Below, one piece after another: positions 61,240-64,000 of a stretch of 64,000 bases of DNA. The notes under the pieces are model-generated. The model did no database searches and had not been told where the DNA came from. It worked only from the letters and a program-made list of their open reading frames with translations. The stretch comes from JAAGZL01 sp964628835 (GTDB lineage: Bacteria > Pseudomonadota > Gammaproteobacteria > Chromatiales > Chromatiaceae), in contig CAZVME010000007.1 in NCBI GenBank assembly GCA_964628835.1, positions 5,636 to 69,635 of the forward strand. The letters are read 5' to 3'. Position numbers and translations under genes: made by a program. Numbering within the stretch: position 1 is the first letter of the stretch; each line of letters starts with the position of its first letter.

Positions 61240-63504
61240 ATGTCCATATTGAGCAAAGAACTTGAATTTACTCTCAACCACGCCTTTACCCAGGCGCGGG
61301 AGCGTAAACACGAATTTATGACAGTAGAGCATCTGCTGCTCGCACTGCTGGAGAACAATTCCGCGCTGGAGATCTTGAATGGCTGCAATCTGGATGTCAG
61401 CAAGTTACGGGTGGAGATCGACAAGTTTATTGATGAGACCACACCGCTGTTGCCGGACGATGATGAGCAGGAGATTCAGCCGACTATAGGCTTCCAGCGA
61501 GTACTGCAAAGGGCGGTTTTCCATGTGCAGTCCTCCGGTCGTAAGGAGGTAACCGGGGCAAATGTTCTGGTGGCTATCTTTGGGGAACAGGAGTCTCAGG
61601 CCCAGTATCTATTGTCGCTTCATGGTATGTCGCGTCTGGATGCGGTTAATTACATGTCACATGGTGTTACCCGGGCCGGAGACAATCTGGAGGATGATTC
61701 TCTGGGTAGTGAGGTCGATGAGGATGGTGAGGCCGTTTCACCCGCCCGTTCGCCGCTGCAAGAGTACACCACGAATCTTAATGAGCTTGCGCTCTTGGGC
61801 AAGATTGATCCGCTTATCGGGCGTGATCTTGAGGTAGAGCGCACCATCCAGATCCTCTGTCGCAGACGTAAAAACAACCCTCTGCTGGTGGGAGAAGCGG
61901 GCGTAGGCAAGACCGCTATTGCGGAAGGCCTGGCCAAGATGATTACCGATAATCAGGTTCCTCAGGTACTGGCTGACAGCACCATATACTCGCTCGACTT
62001 GGGCGGTCTGGTTGCAGGTACTAAATACCGGGGTGATTTTGAAAAACGCCTGAAGGCAGTGTTGGCGCAACTGAAGGAGAAACCAGAAGCGGTCCTGTTT
62101 ATTGATGAGATTCACACTGTCATTGGGGCTGGCTCCGCCTCTGGTGGAGTAATGGATGCTTCGAATCTGATCAAGCCGGTTCTAGCAACCGGAGACCTGC
62201 GCTGTATCGGTTCCACAACCTATCAGGAGTTCCGTGGCATATTCGAGAAAGATCGGGCCCTGGCCAGACGTTTCCAAAAGATAGATATCCTGGAACCGAC
62301 TGTGGAGGAGACGATCTCCATCCTGGAGGGACTTAAAAGCAGATTCGAGTCACATCATGGTATCAAATACACTCGGGAGGCCCTGTGTGCGGCCGCAGAA
62401 CTCTCGGAACGTTATATAAATGACCGCCATCTGCCGGACAAGGCGATCGATGTAATTGATGAGGCTGGTGCCAGCATTCAGTTGCAGCCTGAAGATGGAC
62501 GCCAGACCCAGGTTGATGTAGTGGACATAGAAAATATTGTTTCCAAGATGGCCAGAATTCCTCCCAAGAGTGTTTCCGTATCTGACGTCGAGGCCCTGCG
62601 TACCCTGGATCGTGACCTGAAGATGGTGGTCTTCGGTCAGGACGATGCGATAGATACCCTTACCTCTGCCATGCGCATGAGCCGTACTGGTCTGGGAGGG
62701 GAGCAGAAGCCTGTGGGTTCCTTCCTGTTTACCGGTCCGACTGGTGTGGGTAAGACCGAAGTTACCAGACAGTTAGCTATAATTCTTGGAATCAATCTTA
62801 TTCGTTTTGATATGTCAGAATATATGGAGCGGCATACGGTCTCGCGCCTGATTGGTGCACCACCGGGCTATGTTGGTTACGATCAGGGAGGGTTGTTGAC
62901 CGAAGAGGTAACCAAGCATCCACACTCAGTACTGCTGCTGGATGAGATCGAGAAGGCCCATCCTGATGTGTTCAACCTGCTGCTTCAGATCATGGACCAC
63001 GGAACATTGACCGACAATAACGGCAGGAAGGCGGATTTTCGTAATGTTGTCCTGGTGATGACCAGTAATGCAGGTGCTGAACAGATCAGTCGTTCGTCAA
63101 TTGGTTTTATTTCTCAGGACCACAGCAGCGACGGTATGGAAATTGTTAAAAAGACCTTTACACCGGAGTTCCGTAACCGCCTGGACGCCATTGTGCAGTT
63201 CGGTTCTCTCCCTCCAGAGATTATTCATCACGTGGTGGACAAGTTTATCTTTGATCTGGAAGCGAAGCTGGAACAGAAAAGTGTATCTCTGGTTATCGAA
63301 CCCGAGGTCAAAGAGTGGCTGGCGAAACACGGTTACAACAAGAAAATGGGTGCTCGTCCCATGGAGCGCCTGATCAAAGATAAGATCAGTAAGCCTCTGG
63401 CGGAAGAGCTGCTATTTGGCGCACTGACCGACGGTGGCGAGGTTAGAGTCTATGTTTCAGATGAGGAGCTGAAGTTTACGTTGGAGAGTCATGCCGTCCA
63501 CTAG
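61240..63504 (+). CDS. clpA: ATP-dependent Clp protease ATP-binding subunit ClpA
   Basis: A 754-residue AAA+ unfoldase with an N-terminal repeat domain that binds ClpS, a first ATPase domain (Walker A GEAGVGKT, Walker B VLFIDEIHT) and a second one (GPTGVGKTE, LLLDEIEKAH). The ClpP-contacting loop reads SSIGFIS, the family IGF/IGL motif. It feeds unfolded proteins into ClpP. It is divergent from no one: clpS is upstream, and infA is convergent downstream with 32 bases between. Confidence 0.97.
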   Translation: MSILSKELEFTLNHAFTQARERKHEFMTVEHLLLALLENNSALEILNGCNLDVSKLRVEIDKFIDETTPLLPDDDEQEIQPTIGFQRVLQRAVFHVQSSGRKEVTGANVLVAIFGEQESQAQYLLSLHGMSRLDAVNYMSHGVTRAGDNLEDDSLGSEVDEDGEAVSPARSPLQEYTTNLNELALLGKIDPLIGRDLEVERTIQILCRRRKNNPLLVGEAGVGKTAIAEGLAKMITDNQVPQVLADSTIYSLDLGGLVAGTKYRGDFEKRLKAVLAQLKEKPEAVLFIDEIHTVIGAGSASGGVMDASNLIKPVLATGDLRCIGSTTYQEFRGIFEKDRALARRFQKIDILEPTVEETISILEGLKSRFESHHGIKYTREALCAAAELSERYINDRHLPDKAIDVIDEAGASIQLQPEDGRQTQVDVVDIENIVSKMARIPPKSVSVSDVEALRTLDRDLKMVVFGQDDAIDTLTSAMRMSRTGLGGEQKPVGSFLFTGPTGVGKTEVTRQLAIILGINLIRFDMSEYMERHTVSRLIGAPPGYVGYDQGGLLTEEVTKHPHSVLLLDEIEKAHPDVFNLLLQIMDHGTLTDNNGRKADFRNVVLVMTSNAGAEQISRSSIGFISQDHSSDGMEIVKKTFTPEFRNRLDAIVQFGSLPPEIIHHVVDKFIFDLEAKLEQKSVSLVIEPEVKEWLAKHGYNKKMGARPMERLIKDKISKPLAEELLFGALTDGGEVRVYVSDEELKFTLESHAVH

Positions 63505-63536
63505 TTGCAGTGGTCGGAGTGATACAACCTGTAATC

Positions 63537-63755
63537 TTAGCGAGCGCGGTAGGTGATACGACCCTTGCTCAGATCGTAGGGTGTAAGCTGCACAGTTACA
63601 GTGTCACCGGTAAGAATACGAATATAGTGTTTGCGCATCTTGCCTGAGATATGGGCGGTTACAACATGACCATTTTCCAGTTCTACCCGGAACATGGTGT
63701 TGGGGAGTGTCTCAACCACGGTCCCTTCCATCTCGATAAAATCTTCTTTTGCCAT
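63537..63755 (-). CDS. infA: Translation initiation factor IF-1
   Basis: A 72-residue IF-1 (MAKEDFIEMEGTVVETLPNTMFRVELENGH...GKMRKHYIRILTGDTVTVQLTPYDLSKGRITYRAR read in segments), a single OB-fold protein that binds the A site of the 30S subunit during initiation. It lies between clpA and bpt as in Pseudomonas and its relatives. A promoter-like sequence is placed upstream on the minus strand. Confidence 0.98.
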   Translation of the reverse strand: MAKEDFIEMEGTVVETLPNTMFRVELENGHVVTAHISGKMRKHYIRILTGDTVTVQLTPYDLSKGRITYRAR

Positions 63756-63800
63756 TCGGTGTCCTAATATTCAGTAACTGGATTTGCTTTTAGCGGCGGG

Positions 63801-63829
63801 AGTATAACACAAGCGGGTGTGGTTACTAA
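63801..63829 (-). promoter_or_regulatory. Candidate sigma-70 promoter for infA
   Basis: On the minus strand TTAGTA (63829-63824) and TATACT (63806-63801) are separated by 17 bases; the -10 matches five of six consensus positions. The start codon lies 46 bases further downstream. Confidence 0.45.
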
Positions 63830-63841
63830 CCCGAAGATTAC

Positions 63842-64000
63842 TTATCCGGCTAATTCTGGAATAGTGATGGTTTCAGTGCTTGAAAACTCTTTCCACCCCC
63901 CTGCGCTGAGCACCTGCACCGGCCTATAGTCTCGTTTGTACTCCATTTTTTTACACCCCTGCACCAAGTACCCCAGGTACAACCAAATCAGGCCAAGACT
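63842..64000 (-). CDS. bpt: Aspartate/glutamate leucyltransferase Bpt, C-terminal part
   Basis: The last 52 codons of a gene that continues past the window edge. The readable residues (LGLIWLYLGYLVQGCKKMEYKRDY split, then RPVQVLSAGGW) match the C-terminus of bacterial arginyl-tRNA-protein transferase homologues: a leucyl or arginyl transferase that adds a destabilising residue to proteins with N-terminal Asp or Glu. Its neighbours clpS and clpA recognise and degrade such products. The stop is TAA at 63844-63842. Confidence 0.88.
   Translation of the reverse strand, partial: SLGLIWLYLGYLVQGCKKMEYKRDYRPVQVLSAGGWKEFSSTETITIPELAG

Overview
The window looks like a scaffold piece from a free-living or symbiotic sulfur-oxidising gammaproteobacterium. 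The evidence is a cytoplasmic sulfite dehydrogenase (soeABC), gammaproteobacterial gene orders (rpsF-rpsR-DUF2232-rplI-dnaB-alr-radA; smc-zipA-ligA; trpS-scpA-scpB-rluB; clpS-clpA next to infA and bpt), FleQ/FleS/FleR-type polar flagellar control and several c-di-GMP (PilZ) proteins. I would place it near Chromatiales/Sedimenticola-like bacteria, but that is an inference from gene content. A run of exactly 100 Ns (6458-6557) shows that the source is a gapped assembly.

Layout. 1-1247: 3' end of tRNA-Glu with a terminator, then an AT-rich stretch with two small doubtful genes. 1248-5908: soeABC. 5905-6829: a broken type I secretion remnant in which an HlyD-type adaptor C-terminus abuts an RTX C-terminus, with the N gap inside it. 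7433-8868: CcdA-like thiol transporter and an AhpD-like protein. 9061-15432: ribosomal proteins, a DUF2232 membrane protein, DnaB, Alr and RadA. 15436-18262: PilZ, FHA-like, CorB-like and atypical PilZ proteins. 18428-28215: flagellar regulators fleQ (frameshifted at a C11 tract), fleS, fleR, then fliEFGHIJ. 28347-32758 (minus strand): an autotransporter, an FlhB-C-terminal-like protein and FliK.

32931-36786: a GYF_2/pentapeptide-repeat membrane protein, a 253-bp element with long terminal inverted repeats, and a complete AmmeMemoRadiSam set (AMMECR1, MEMO, radical SAM), whose biochemical function is not known to me. 36886-45581: RdgC, a decayed UDP-glucuronate decarboxylase, a MerR regulator beside a stand-alone copy of its C-terminal domain, rhodanese, chemoreceptor and Sel1 protein, two nucleotide-sugar enzymes and QueF. 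45856-52815: smc, zipA, ligA and a small conserved-looking gene. 52827-59992: YciI, RNase AM-like PHP protein, YciO, S2P-like protease, TrpRS, ScpA, ScpB, RluB and an endonuclease III-like glycosylase. 59993-60257: two back-to-back inverted-repeat elements. 60258-64000: cold-shock protein, ClpS, ClpA, IF-1 and the C-terminus of Bpt, a compact N-degron module.

The items most worth following are the C11 tract that interrupts the flagellar master regulator (possible phase variation or sequencing error), the 253-bp inverted-repeat element that supplies the stop codons of both genes around it, the AmmeMemoRadiSam cluster, the MerR plus stand-alone effector-domain pair, and the composite short repeats downstream of the endonuclease III-like gene. 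I saw no CRISPR array, prophage, intact insertion sequence or rRNA.
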